A stretch of DNA of 64,000 nt from contig NW_004955425.1 in the NCBI RefSeq assembly GCF_000276665.1, positions 25,962,377 to 26,026,376 of the forward strand, given 5' to 3'. Each line of letters begins with the position of its first letter. The first letter of the stretch is position 1. The notes under the pieces were generated by a model. The model made no database searches, was not told the origin of the DNA, and worked only from the letters and a program-made list of their open reading frames with translations. Shown in pieces: positions 1-10,292 of this stretch. The stretch comes from Chinchilla lanigera. Taxonomy: Eukaryota > Chordata > Mammalia > Rodentia > Chinchillidae. A program made the position numbers and the translations under genes.

Positions 1-42
1 TTTGAGGGCCGAGAGGCCCTGTCTCAAAAAAAAAAAAAAAAA
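1..42 (+). repeat. 3' end of a B1-type SINE, cut by the window edge
   Basis: The window opens with the 'ccctgtctc' plus poly(A) tail typical of the 3' end of a 7SL-derived SINE. The rest of the element lies outside the window. Confidence 0.55.
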
Positions 43-186
43 GGATAGGAAAGCTCCTTATGGAACTTACGAAGTTACAGACGTAAGCTAGGTTCTAAAG
101 GTCTTTTGCACAGGAAAACCTTGACAGACTTAAAGGAAATTAAGACAACTGAAGTGTATACCGCCCATAAAAATAGTTAAAATAAA

Positions 187-405
187 TCAGGTGTGGTGGC
201 TAATGCTTGTAATCCCAACTAGTTGGGAGGCTGAGACAGGAGAACTACAAGTCTGAGGCCAGCCTGGGCAACTTAGTGAGACACAGGCTTCAAAATAAAA
301 AGGGGCTGGGGTATAACTCATGATGGAGTACTTGTAGTGTGAGACCCCGAGTTCTGTCTCTAGTGGAGGAGGGAGAGGATAAATTGTGTCTTCCCACAAT
401 TAAAA
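187..405 (+). repeat. B1-dID-like composite SINE
   Basis: A diverged B1-like left part (GTGTGGTGGCTAATGCTTGT, then 'gggaggctgagacagg' and 'gaggccagcctgggcaac') is joined through an A-rich linker at about 295 to an ID-like right part starting 'ggggctggggtataactca'. This 7SL-plus-tRNA dimer is known from squirrels, dormice, beavers and relatives. It is old: several CpG and box-B positions have decayed. Confidence 0.7.
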
Positions 406-431
406 AAAAATTAATAAGGAAATTAAAGGAG

Positions 432-532
432 TTGGTGGAGATACAGCATCGTGGTAGAACTCTCGGCCAATAAGTGCAACACCTTGGGCCTTGGGTTCAG
501 GTTTGATCCCCAGTGTCACAAAATAAATTTTT
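432..532 (+). repeat. Diverged ID-type (tRNA-derived) SINE
   Basis: The 'ggtggagatacagcatcgtgg' start and 'ggttcaggtttgatcccca' box-B-like segment, followed by an A-rich tail, match the ID family layout. It is more diverged than the ID copies elsewhere in the window. Confidence 0.55.
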
Positions 533-539
533 TTTTAAA

Positions 540-1200
540 AAAGTGTCCAGCTGGTAATAAACTGTTCTAGCAGCCCAGGAGGCAGCCACACACCTGAGAC
601 AAACTGCCTGCAGAAATCCTTCTCTCACAAGACATGTGAACATGACGTAGTGCAAACAGTCACTGATAAAGTAAGTACCACATCCCGTGTCAGAGCAGGG
701 TTTGGGACCCGGCACGGGCTGTGGGTCCTGGGCTGAGCGTGTTCCCCGCCACCAGCGGCTTTCTGACGCCCAGCATCCAAATCCCCCAAGCCCAAAGAGC
801 TTCTACTGAGCCAGCAGCTGTCCAGATTCCAGGAATGCTCAACCTGCCTGCTTGCAAGCCTCCACGGTGTTTTACAACCTGCTTCCTAACAACGTCAAGT
901 ATATTTTGGCTGCTTCCCCAGGCCTCAAATTAGTGAGGTAAACTCTTAAGATTATCTCCACCCACCTTGCAATAAATACCAACCCTTCTTTCCAAACCAC
1001 CTCACAGCTGACTCAAGTTCTGGTCATCCACCCCTGACTTACCCATCCCTGCTGCTCTGCCTTGCTGTCATCACCAAGCAGACAGAAAGCCCTGCTTTAG
1101 GGTCTGAGCCCTGGGTCTAACGTGGTAAGCCTGTTTTGAAAAGATTTCCTATCCACGATTTTTTAGAGGACCCTCAAGTCATCTAAACTTTCCCTGCAAT
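540..1200. other. Unique sequence, nothing recognised
   Basis: Both strands were read. Open frames here are short and match no family I know. No repeat signature or splice-site pattern was convincing. Confidence 0.5.
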
Positions 1201-2600
1201 CCTGAATATTCCTCAACATAATCAACCGTTTTGGTCTCACCTTTCACCCCGCTGCGGTCACGGCAGCGTGACAGCAAGTTCAGTACCAAAGACTCATTAG
1301 AGCGCACTCTAACCCAGCCACCAATATCCACGCAGGCGTGCAAAACGCAAGGAAGCCAGGAATCTCCCAGCAGCAGAGAACGGGCCACCTCCGCCTTCAA
1401 CACCGTGGGCCGCCTCGGCTGGGTCTGCATTTCCTACTCCTTGTCGGGGAGCCCGCAGACACAGGTCCCAGAGCCGCAGGTGGTCACCGGAAAGCGGGCG
1501 CCCTGCACCGCACAGGTAGCACAGCGAGTCTGGGGACCGCCTGCATGCGGTGACATCCGCGCTGGGGCGAAGCGGGTCAGAGAGCTGACCCGGCTGTGAC
1601 AATGAGGTCCCGATACAGGAAGGAAGAGGACGGGGAAGAATAAGCCCGTGACCGGACTCATGCTTAAACGAAAAGCAAGCATCGCCAAGTGCGGGCGCGC
1701 GCAGGGAGGGAGCCCCCGCGCCCCGGGCCTCTGCCGCCCACGGTCCACGCTCGGGGCGCACGCAGCCGGCCAGGGGCCTGGAAACGACAGTTAGCTTCGG
1801 GCTGTCCCGGTCCCCGACCCGCCCGGCGCGGTCCTCCCTCGCCTCCTGCGGTGAGGCTGTGTCCGGGGCGGGACGAGCGACACCGCCCTCCAGCCCTGCG
1901 GTCGCCTCCTGCGGGGACAGGGCGACCGACGCCGGGCAGCCGCCCCGGCCCCTGGGAGGNNNNNNNNNNNNNNNNNNNNNNNNNNNNNNNNNNNNNNNNN
2001 NNNNNNNNNNNNNNNNNNNNNNNNNNNNNNNNNNNNNNNNNNNNNNNNNNNNNNNNNNNNNNNNNNNNNNNNNNNNNNNNNNNNNNNNNNNNNNNNNNNN
2101 NNNNNNNNNNNNNNNNNNNNNNNNNNNNNNNNNNNNNNNNNNNNNNNNNNNNNNNNNNNNNNNNNNNNNNNNNNNNNNNNNNNNNNNNNNNNNNNNNNNN
2201 NNNNNNNNNNNNNNNNNNNNNNNNNNNNNNNNNNNNNNNNNNNNNNNNNNNNNNNNNNNNNNNNNNNNNNNNNNNNNNNNNNNNNNNNNNNNNNNNNNNN
2301 NNNNNNNNNNNNNNNNNNNNNNNNNNNNNNNNNNNNNNNNNNNNNNNNNNNNNNNNNNNNNNNNNNNNNNNNNNNNNNNNNNNNNNNNNNNNNNNNNNNN
2401 NNNNNNNNNNNNNNNNNNNNNNNNNNNNNNNNNNTCCGCCCAACAGCGCGCCCGGGCCGCCCCCTCCGCACAGCCGCGGCCCTGGGGACGGCGGCCAGGC
2501 CCGGATACCTGGGACTCGGCCAGCCCGGTGCCGCTGCGGAGGTCACAGCCTGGGTCCTCTTTGGGCCACGCACTGCCTGCTGCGTGACACTGAGAAGTCA
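1200..2600. promoter_or_regulatory. CpG island, probably a promoter; gene unassigned
   Basis: CpG density rises sharply from about 1,240 and is very high on both sides of the assembly gap (for example gcgggcgcgcgcaggg near 1,693 and 'cagcgcgcccgggccgcc' after the gap), unlike the AT-rich surroundings. This is the composition of a housekeeping-type promoter. Long open frames across the gap are artefacts of unknown bases and GC content; none resembles a known protein. By synteny knowledge, HEXB (lysosomal beta-hexosaminidase beta subunit) lies head-to-head with ENC1 at roughly 43-45 kb in mouse and human. That makes this island, about 53 kb from the ENC1 promoter, a candidate HEXB promoter reading leftward. 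The HEXB signal-peptide exon is not visible in the flanks and would have to be in the gap. That assignment is inference only. Confidence 0.6.
1960..2434. other. Assembly gap (475 N)
   Basis: An unbroken run of N in the middle of an extremely GC-rich island, the usual cause of sequencing dropout. A first exon of about 300-400 bases could be missing here. Confidence 0.99.
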
Positions 2601-2649
2601 GTCCACCACCCGGGATGCCAGCCCACGAAGTCTAACCCAATGAATGCTA

Positions 2650-2772
2650 CAGCAAAGGGTCTCACTACGCAGTTCAGGCTGGCCTTGAACTCACTATGTA
2701 GCCCAGGCTGGTCTCGAACTCAAGGAAATCCTCCTGCCTCAGACTCTCCAGTGCTGGGATTATAGGCCTACG
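2650..2772 (-). repeat. B1 SINE, antisense
   Basis: Reads as the complement of B1: 'gggtctcactacgcagttc', 'gccttgaactcactatgtag', 'cctcctgcctcagactctcc', ending 'agtgctgggattatagg'. The duplicated 'ggctggccttgaactca/ggctggtctcgaactca' segment is the rodent B1 internal duplication. Confidence 0.85.
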
Positions 2773-2789
2773 GGTCTTCCCAACAACGC

Positions 2790-2821
2790 CGCACCCCCCC
2801 TCACCACCCCCCCCCCCCCCC
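2790..2821. repeat. C-rich tract
   Basis: A C-rich low-complexity stretch ending in a run of 15 C. No coding or structural role is evident. Confidence 0.9.
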
Positions 2822-4037
2822 GTGGTAGGAGCAGACTTCTGAACGGTTACAAAGTTACGCAAAAGGAAGTCTTGTGAAAAAGAAAAACAGTGGTAATAAA
2901 AAAGTCTTGTGAGTGCGGATCCTGGCAGGGGGAGGGCAAGGGACTGAAGCTGAAGCCACTTTAGCAGGACACCGGGTGTCCAGTTCATGGAACAGTGAGA
3001 CAGAGAGAGGCCGTATTGTGTGAGCAATTGATCTTGGCGAGGTGTAATTTTCCCAAAAAAATAAAACGTGGTTTGTTAAAATATAGAATGAAAATGCTTC
3101 AAAGGTTTCACTCAGTGTATCACTTAGAGAATTTTTGTAAGTCTGGTTCAGAGAGGATTTAATCGAAGGATGTTAGAAGATTGCTAAATAGGTTCAAAAT
3201 TGGGTTGCGTTTACAGGGACACAGCCTCATGACCCTGAGCTCCAGCGCCGTCACCGCCAGATGAGGAAAAGAGAATAACTATTTCAAATAAATTCCCGAG
3301 AGCAATTTAAATATTTACAGTGACATCTCTCCGTCTATTTGGAGATAAATAATCTAGACTGAAGCAAATCTCTCTCTGTATGCTGTATCTTCCCCTATGT
3401 TCCCCCTCTCCTCTTCTTACAGAATTCTTTCAAGCCAGGTCTTTCTCTATTTTCGCTGCATTCTCTAGCCTGTTCCCACCTTATTAGGCTATCTCAGCAG
3501 CCCCAGGGCACAAGGAAGATGCCTGCTGAAAGCACATCCCCGTGGCCTGATAAAGAAGCCCACTGACAAGCTTGATGTCCTGGCCCTTCCGAAGGACGAG
3601 CCAGCGCGGGCAGGTGGCTTCGAGACAGCAAGAGGCTTTCCATTCCCTGAAGAAGAGGCGATGTTTCCGCCTTTGTTTTTATTTTGTCAGGGTCCGAAAG
3701 TTAGCCGGGCTCTGTTTTTCCCCGGCATGGCTAGGTAATCATGAGGGCCACGTAATGAATCGCCATCTTTTCTTCACCCACTTAAGACATTTCTGTACGT
3801 TATTTTAAATTTTTGTAAAGCTGTATAGTTCTGTTTGGGGTTGTTCGTTCTGTTCATCTAGGTATCTCTTCCTGGGCCAGTTACTGTGCTGTCAATGTCA
3901 GGGTCAATGTTTAAATCACAGTTTTGAGTTATATTTTTAATAGTGTATATTAATCATACAAAATAGTGGACTTGGTGTATTTGAACTTGCATATAACATA
4001 TTTTGATCTCCGCTCCTTCCCCTGACCCCTTGTCCTT
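2822..4037. other. Unique sequence, nothing recognised
   Basis: Mixed-composition sequence with short open frames only. No repeat family, RNA gene or exon was recognised on either strand. Confidence 0.5.
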
Positions 4038-5179
4038 TGTTAAAGGTTTAAATATAAAGTGTCCCAGAAGATTGATGTATTCAGGGCTTAATCCCTGTGG
4101 TTAGTTGATAACTGGTGGTCAATTTGTAACCCCCAGCTGAACTGAACCAGCATGGTGCTGAGTGTGGGCGGCCCCCCCGGGGATTGCTGCCAGCAGCGTA
4201 AGAGGCAGAACTGGAGAAGAAGAGAAGCTGTTAGGGAAGTGCTAAGTTTTCTGGGAGGAGCTTGTCATGCCGGCTTTGCTAATGAACTCAGCTGTTATCC
4301 TCAAAGGAGCCCGGGACCTGGTTGTTGCTGAGAATGGCTTCAGTTCACTTTGGAGGCGCTCTGGTCCTCACTTTGAGCATCGCTTGTGGCTCGGGAGGGG
4401 AAGATGCTGCACTGCTCAGTCTCCTGGAGAAGCTTGTCACGTTGGCTTTCCTGATGGGAACTCAGCTTTTCCCATCATCGGAGGAGCTCAGGACCTCACT
4501 GTGGCTGAGGATGGCTGTGGCACCTTCCGCGGGAGCTCTGGTCCTTACTTTGAGCATTGCTTCCTGGCTCCAGTGCAGATCCCTCAGCGTGCTAGCAGAT
4601 ATCCTTCATCCCCCTGGCACAGACTTCCTAGATTCCACCACTGACCTTTGGGCTTTCCCAGTGCAGATCTGTGAAACAGGCCTGCATGAGACATTGTTGT
4701 GAGCTCTTGGCCTCCAGCTGGACTCATGGGAGGCACTGTTATGGGCTCTAGGTCTTCAGCTGGACCCATGCAGGACGTTACTGTGGGATTCAGGCCCTCA
4801 GCTGGATTCTTTGGTGGTTAGTGTGTGGACAGATTTCTTGCACTCTTTGTATATGATTCTTTGGGTGACTATTATAAAATAATCCTATAAATTATGTGTC
4901 TTGTATTATTCCCCAACACTACAGAATTCAGAGAGGGCCCAGCCAGAGGAGGCAGATCACTGGGGACCTGCCTTTGAAGGTTATGTGCCATCTCCAGTCC
5001 CTTCCTTTCCTGCTCCCTATTTCTTGGCTAGCACGAGGTGAGCCCCTCTCTTCCCTGAGGCCCTTTCATGGAGAGATTTCTACCTTGGAGCCAGCCAGCC
5101 TCAGAATGGGAGCCAAATTAAACCTTTCCTCCTTAAGCCTTGTATGTTAGGTATTTTGTCCCAGTGATAAAAGCTAACA
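4038..5179 (+). mobile_element. MaLR-type solo LTR split by another LTR
   Basis: The 5' part (from 4038: TGTTAAAGGTTTAAATATAA, then 'gtgtcccagaag') and the 3' part (about 4922-5179, ending 'aggtattttgtcccagtgat' and 'aaaagctaaca') are the two ends of one MaLR LTR. They match the general form of mammalian MaLR LTRs (TGTTATGGTTT...start and GTATTTTGTC...AATGA..CTAA end). The middle is displaced by the LTR at 4096-4921. There is an AATTAAA-like polyadenylation signal near 5,118. No internal region is present, so it is a solo LTR. Confidence 0.7.
4096..4921 (+). mobile_element. Solo LTR of family A, with an internal ~175-bp duplication
   Basis: Starts TGTGGTTAGTTGATAACTGG and runs to 'aatcctataaattatgtgtc' near its end. 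It aligns by eye along its whole length with the two LTRs of the provirus at 28702-30965 (shared 'acttgtaac.cccagct', 'ggagcttgtcacgttggctt', 'ctggctccagtgcagatccc', 'tataaaataatcctataaat'). It is about 200 bp longer because the block around 4260-4400 is repeated at about 4430-4570: 'gtcctcactttgagcatcgc' versus 'gtccttactttgagcattgc'. It has inserted into an older MaLR LTR. The 3' end is accurate only to a few bases, and no clear target duplication was found. Confidence 0.75.
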
Positions 5180-5204
5180 TGCACCCCCCTCCCTTGAAAT
5201 ATGT

Positions 5205-5318
5205 TGTCGGCCCGCTCGGGGACCCAAGGGAGATTTTTGTGGGTGAGGTCCCAAGGCTAAAGAACCCATAACATCAGCAACAACAGCAGGCAGCATGCAC
5301 GAACGACATAGAGCTTTG
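5205..5318 (-). mobile_element. Fragment of LTR family B, antisense
   Basis: About 110 bp ('tgtcggcccgctcggggacc', 'gtgggtgaggtcccaagg', 'aaagaac', 'agcaacaacagcaggcagca') closely matches the left ends of the two longer copies at 27100 and 31057. Read from the - strand it is the 3' (U5-like) end of the LTR. The rest is missing, so it is a truncated relic. Confidence 0.65.
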
Positions 5319-5424
5319 GGTGTTGGCTTGGGAAATCTTTGCTACTTACACCACCACCTTGACCCCTCCACTTCAGTCGGCTGTGGAGGGTGACCAGGGC
5401 CATCTTTGTAAAATACCAACTACG

Positions 5425-5610
5425 TCATGTTAGTTCCTTGTTCAAAGCACTTCAAAGGCTTTTCCTTCATTGTCCCTAAAGTAAAAGAAAGGATCCTCAG
5501 CATGCTCCACACAGTGTGGCAGCATCTGGTGTCTGCCACTGCTCTGACACACCCCTCTGCCTTCCATTGTGCCCTGGGTGGGGTACACTATCTTTCAGCT
5601 ACCTCAACCA
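5425..5610 (+). repeat. Ancient L2-like LINE fragment
   Basis: The run 'cttcaaaggcttttccttca', 'aaagtaaaagaaaggatcct', 'ctctgacacacccctctgcc' has the rhythm of the L2 3' region. It is strongly diverged, so the family call is tentative. Confidence 0.4.
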
Positions 5611-5703
5611 TTGAACTTTCTCCTCCCACACAGCCAAGCCCAAGCAAAATGGGGACAGGAAAAAAACCCGGATGAGCCTAGTGTTGCTCTAGGCTAAGCA
5701 CGT

Positions 5704-6560
5704 TGACAGGTATGAGCAGGCAAAAACTCTCCTCTTACCCAAACTTTAGTCAGGCTCCTCCAGGCCCTCTTTCTGGGGTCTCACGTTGGCCCCCATCCTT
5801 GTTGGGCCTGTATAGCCTACTCTGAAGGGAATGCTTGTTACTGACCGCTCGGGCTCATACACGCAGGCTCCTCTGCTCACCACTCAGCCAGTCAACAGAG
5901 GCTGTATATTTAGGTGAAAAGGAAAAAGGATTTATTCCAAGCCCCCGCTGAGCAGGTGGAGGGGCCTATTTACCTCAAATCACCATCTCATCACATACAG
6001 GTGTGCTGAGGTCTTTTGTAACAAGGAACGGTGTGGGAGAGAATGCAGCAGACCAGCAGACATTTCGAAGCTACTTCTGTCTCTCCCAGGACCCAGACCT
6101 CTCCCTTGCTTGCTGGAAGGAATGGAATTGGGCTTGATCTGTGTATTCTGCCCATTGCCCTGGGTAGAGGAGAGGCAGAGGAGCCATTTATGCCTAGGCC
6201 GGAGGAAGTTTGGAAGTCCCTTGACTCCCTGGGACAAAAATCTAACCTTTCAAGTTCCATTTTGCAGTGCTGGTTACATCCTGACAATTCAGTTTAGCAA
6301 GAACGCACCAGGTATCTTGATATCAGACCAGATTCCTTATCCCCTGCCCTTGGCCTCTGATCACCACGATTGGCCTTCAGCAAGGGCCCTGTTACCCAGG
6401 TTTATCAAGAATCTCCTCCCCTTGGCGTCTCATCCATGAGCAGCTCTTGTCCTTGGCTGGTTGGCCGTCAATCTCTGGGTGTCTTTGTGGTGCTCAGGGG
6501 AGACCCAGGAGTCTCCCTGTTGACTTGACTCCTATTGGAACAGTCCCAACCATTCTAACA
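5704..6560 (-). mobile_element. Possible antisense solo LTR
   Basis: An 857-bp block bounded by TGACAGGTATGAGCAGG and '..ccaaccattctaaca' has TG...CA ends and an antisense AATAAA ('ggatttattcc' near 5,928). It lacks other repeats. This fits an old solo LTR of a class I retrovirus, but no second copy in the window confirms it. Confidence 0.35.
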
Positions 6561-7724
6561 AGTCTCAGAGGAATTCTGTTTCTTTAACACAACTTATTTA
6601 GACATTGTGGATCAATCAGGAGTGATCGATTGTGGGGTGAAGGAAAGAGAGGAATTTAGGAAACATCAAATGTCTAATGCAGGCTTCTAGGTAATTTATC
6701 AGTGCTCCAGGGTGAGTCAGACACCAGAATCTACTGCAGCTAGTTTTAGAAGAAATGAATTAACTGTTGGATATCAAGCACCTCATGGAATCCTGGTGAG
6801 AGCTGCAGAATTTGGTTCTGGGCTGGAATTACTTGAGCAGCTGTTTCTCTTCTGATCAGAAAGCCACGTGCTGGGTGGAGAAGCTGCTGCTGCTGCTGCT
6901 GCTGCTGCTAACTCTAGAATTTCATCACTTTGGCTCCAATCTGCAGCATCAGAAGGGATACATGTCTGCGCTTCGCTCACCCGGAATTCAAGCCTCCTGT
7001 AATCACAGCCCCTGAGCAGAACCGAAGAACAGGGCACGGCGGCAGCAAAGAAGCCTGCGGAATGCTGTTTCCAGGCAGTTATTAGAAGAGGTGCGATGGA
7101 TGGAGGCCGAGGGCACCAACCCTGACCTTCACAGGAGGTGACACCACTCACCAGCATGGCGGACAGCCGGGAACCAGGCAGGCAAGTGATCAAAGCAGTC
7201 CAGCCCTGAGGGAGCAGGGCCAGTCTGTGGTGCGAGGGAGCTGCTGATAGCTGAGTGAATCTTTAGGGTCCTCTGGTCTCAGGGCATGGTCCCAAACGCT
7301 CCTGAAAGTGTGGATTCTGTAGCTATGATCGTGAAACCTGAGATTTGCTCCAGCTGGCACTGGGGGAGGGGAGGGGTGCTAAACTTGGCTCTCCCCTCAG
7401 AGCAAGAAAAGGGTTCAGAGTTACATCTGCTCTGGCCGCAAACATTTCTCCCTGCTCTGCTAAAATTAGGGGCAGAAACAACTTTCACTTCCTTATCTGC
7501 TCAACAGTGCCCCCTGGTGAGAAGCCGGGCTCATGTTCTCCAACATTCCACCTTCCTTTAAAGAGGAATAATATTTCTATAAATTGGGTATTTGTTTAAT
7601 ATGTTACCAAGAGTCAAAACAAAAACCGAGTTACCTGGTAAAATTTGGTGACCAAAGGCTAATGTCATGACTCAAAATGTAAAGGCCCCAAATAACTAAA
7701 TTTTAAGTCTTCTAAAATTGAAAT
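6561..7724. other. Unique sequence with one (GCT)9 microsatellite
   Basis: Nothing coding was recognised. A perfect nine-copy GCT trinucleotide run lies at 6883-6909. The open frames through it (poly-Leu or poly-Ala) are short and look like by-products of the repeat. Confidence 0.5.
6883..6909. repeat. (GCT)9 microsatellite
   Basis: Nine perfect tandem GCT units, with no sign that they lie in an exon. Confidence 0.97.
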
Positions 7725-7897
7725 TGGCCGGGCGTGGTGGCGCATGCCTGTAATCCCAGTACTTGGGAGGCTGAGGCAGGAGGGTCCCTGCGAGTTTGAG
7801 GCCAGCCTAGGCTACAAAGTGAGCTCAAGACCAGCCTGAACTGCATATTGAGACCCTGACTCAAAAACAAAAAAAGACAAAAAAAAAAAAAATTGAA
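7725..7897 (+). repeat. B1 SINE, well preserved
   Basis: Starts 'ggccgggcgtggtggcgcat', includes the A/B boxes of the 7SL promoter and the internal duplication ('gaggccagcctaggctacaa' / 'caagaccagcctgaactgca'), and ends 'gaccctgactc' with an A-rich tail. The intact GGCCGGGCGTGG head with its CpG indicates a fairly young copy. Flanking 'aaattgaaat' before and after looks like the target duplication. Confidence 0.93.
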
Positions 7898-9032
7898 ATC
7901 ACCATACTGGGGGCAAAGGCTGACAATTTCCTGTCCCCTAACCCCTACAAAGATGTTCCTGCTTTTCCCTCCTTCCACCCTCTACACCTGGGAGTTTGGA
8001 TAATGGAGGAAGCGGGACTGGGACGGGACTGGGGAATTTAACAGAAAAGGGGCTTAGTCTGGGTTGTCAGTGAGCAAGGCACTGTGACAGGACATCCTCA
8101 GGTGGGCAGAAATGGCATTAGTGGCCCAGTACCACGTGCCCCAAGAGCCCATCGCCGTCGTGCCTGGATGTCCGCCTGAGCTGCCCTCCCCAGGAAGATG
8201 TCCAGAGAGAGGAGGGTGTCCCTCTTCTTGGGGTGACGGACTGGCATGGTTCTATGCTCTGCCCGACGCGACACAGCCTTGTTCTGTTGCTTCAGAGGTT
8301 GAGGGGCTTTAGCCAGTTCCTCCGATGTGCGGTGACTGTGGGGTACAGACTGAGGCTTCCCCTCATACCCACGTGTGCAGGCCGCAGGCACAGCTGAAGG
8401 ACCCTGGGCGGTGCTGCGGAAAGCTGTGAGGTGCGTGGGGAAGGACCAGAGAGTTCACCGAAGCATCCGGAAGTGTGGATGAGGAACTGCGTCCTTTTTG
8501 CTGCTGCTGGGCTCGTTAGCCAAGGGCGCCGTGGGCCCCCGTGCGGAACTCCCCCATCCGAGCAAGAGGCACCTGCCCCAAGGGGCTTGCCGCGTGCACC
8601 GCAGGCGGGGGATAACAGCGCACCCTGTGTTGAGGTCAGAGCGCGCTGGGGGCAGGGGACACTGCCTGAGTGGGAGCCTCACACGCTGGGATGGTGGAGC
8701 CCTGCGTCGGACGGGAACCTCGGCAGGAACAAACCACACGGGCCTCACCGGCCTGAGCCCCACGGCGAGTCCGAGCTGCAGGCAGGGAGGGCTGCAGCAA
8801 AGGCGCGGCCACTCCCTGTTCCCGCCGAGGTCCCCACGTGAGCGGGACACAGCCTTCCTGTCCGCCACCGAAGGCACCGCGGCGGGCGGAGGAGCCGAGC
8901 CGCGGAAGCGCTGCGCCCTCCCCGGCCTGGGGCTTTCGACCGACGGTGCATCAGGCTCGCTCTGGGAACAGCAAAAGCACCAGTGCTTGAGCTCTGGCCC
9001 AGATTTACTGCATAGAAGGTGGCAGGTGTAAG
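7898..9032. other. Unique sequence with a weak CpG-rich block at about 8430-8960
   Basis: The left part is ordinary. From about 8,430 to 8,960, G+C content and CpG frequency rise clearly ('ccgaagcatccggaagtg', 'gccgcgtgcaccgcaggcgg', 'gaggagccgagccgcggaag'). Open frames up to about 240 codons exist on both strands, but none resembles a known family and they overlap each other. The block may be an orphan CpG island or an alternative promoter; no exon is recognised. Confidence 0.45.
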
Positions 9033-9160
9033 GCAAATAGTTTTTTTGTTTGTTTTTGTTGTTGTTTTTTCTGGTACGGGGAATCAAACTTAAGATCTTG
9101 CGCTTGCCAGGCAGGCGCTGTGCCACTGAGCTATATCCCCAGCCCCAGCAAATAGTTTTT
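9033..9160 (-). repeat. ID SINE, antisense, with target duplication
   Basis: The core, from 'ctggtacggggaatcaaac' to 'ctgagctatatccccagcccc', is the complement of a tRNA-derived ID element. A 13-bp target duplication, GCAAATAGTTTTT, flanks it at 9033-9045 and 9148-9160. It inserted at the edge of an old L1 fragment. Confidence 0.92.
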
Positions 9161-9600
9161 AAAACAGTTTTATTGAGCGTAATTGACATACAATGAACTC
9201 TAGCTATTTAAAGTGTTCGGAGGCTTTTCTGTGTGTCTGTGTACCCCAGTCCCGCGGTGGGGACCGACCCCGCCCGAGTGTCTTTTTGAGCCTCTTCTGC
9301 CCGCTTCTCGCCCTTCTTTCCCCTCCCTTCCTCCGCCTATCCCACCTCGCCTCCCATCCAGACGACGCTGATCCTTCTGTCGCCGCAGATTATTTTGAAT
9401 TTTCTAGAGTTTTATAAAAATGGAATCGTACGACACACTCTTTTGGGGTCTGACTTTTATTCAGCGTGCTTCCACGTTGCAAGGGTCAGTATGCATTCCT
9501 GTCTGTGGCTGAGTAGTGTGACACTGCACGGAATCTGGCCATGCACTTAAAGACTAGGGGACGTTTGGGTCGTTTCCAGAACTCCAGGGGTTCAGCAGAG
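9161..9600 (-). mobile_element. Ancient L1M-type 3' fragment, antisense
   Basis: Segments 'ttttattgagcgtaattgac', 'tatttaaagtgttcgga', 'tattttgaattttctagagt', 'aaaatggaatcgtacgacac', 'gctgagtagtgtgacactgc' and 'gggacgtttgggtcgtttcc' follow, in order, the antisense 3' region of old mammalian L1. It is heavily diverged. Confidence 0.7.
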
Positions 9601-9723
9601 ATGAGGTCACATCTGGGTAAGACGAACAAGGAGGAGACATTATTTCTACGGCCCTGAAGCACCTTTTTCTGGGCAGCGTTATTCTTCGCTGTAGGTGCTG
9701 TTCGGTCCCCTGCATTCTGTGTG

Positions 9724-10038
9724 CAGTAGTCTTCCCTGATCTGAGGGTTACATTCCAAGACCCCAGATGGATGCCAGGGACTCAGATCAACATGGAACCA
9801 TCTCTACATTGGGGTTTTCCCTGTACATACTTGTCTATGATAAAGTTTAATTTATAAATTAGGCACAGTAAGAGATGAACAACATAACCAGTAACAACAA
9901 TGAATAAATTAGAACAATTATAACATCATACAAGTTATTTAAAACGCATGAATTCTGGGTTATTCTATTTAATGTTTGGGCTTCACTTTGGACCACTGAA
10001 ACTGCAGAAAGTGATACTCTGGGTAAGGGGTACTCTGC
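9724..10038 (+). mobile_element. Tigger/MER2-type DNA transposon remnant
   Basis: Begins CAGTAGTCTTCCCTGATCTG, contains 'acattccaagaccccagatg', 'atgataaagtttaatttata' and 'aattaggcacagtaagagat', and ends 'gggtaaggggtactctg'. These are the hallmark blocks, in order, of the MER2/Tigger (Tc1-mariner, pogo branch) non-autonomous family. No transposase frame is left. Confidence 0.82.
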
Positions 10039-10154
10039 CATGCTAGTCTTGGAGACAGTAGTGACACGGCAGGCACTGGGTCACATCCCCTGCGGGAGGG
10101 CACTCCGTAAGGTTTCATTAACCTGGAACCCCTGGCCCATCCAGTTCTGCACCT

Positions 10155-10292
10155 GTGCTTCCTTCTCCCTCCCCCTCCCTGTCCCCCTCCTCTCCCCCTC
10201 CCCTTCCCCTTCCCTCCCCTCCCCTCCCCCCTTTCCTTTCCCCTCCCCCTCTCCCTCCCCCTCCTCCTCCCTCTCCCTTTCCTTTCCACAGC
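10155..10292. repeat. Pyrimidine-rich (CCCCTC/CCCTTC)n tract
   Basis: About 135 bp of nearly pure C and T on the + strand. Long open frames rich in Pro/Ser (+) and Gly/Arg/Glu (-) over this tract are composition artefacts. Confidence 0.95.

Noticed and set aside
1664..2765. Long frames on both strands across the gap
   Set aside because: Most of their length is unknown bases. The readable ends are GC-driven and match no protein, including HEXB.
8455..9189. 244-codon frame on the - strand
   Set aside because: Its first part is translated from an antisense ID SINE and flanking sequence, and the rest from a CpG-rich block. No domain.
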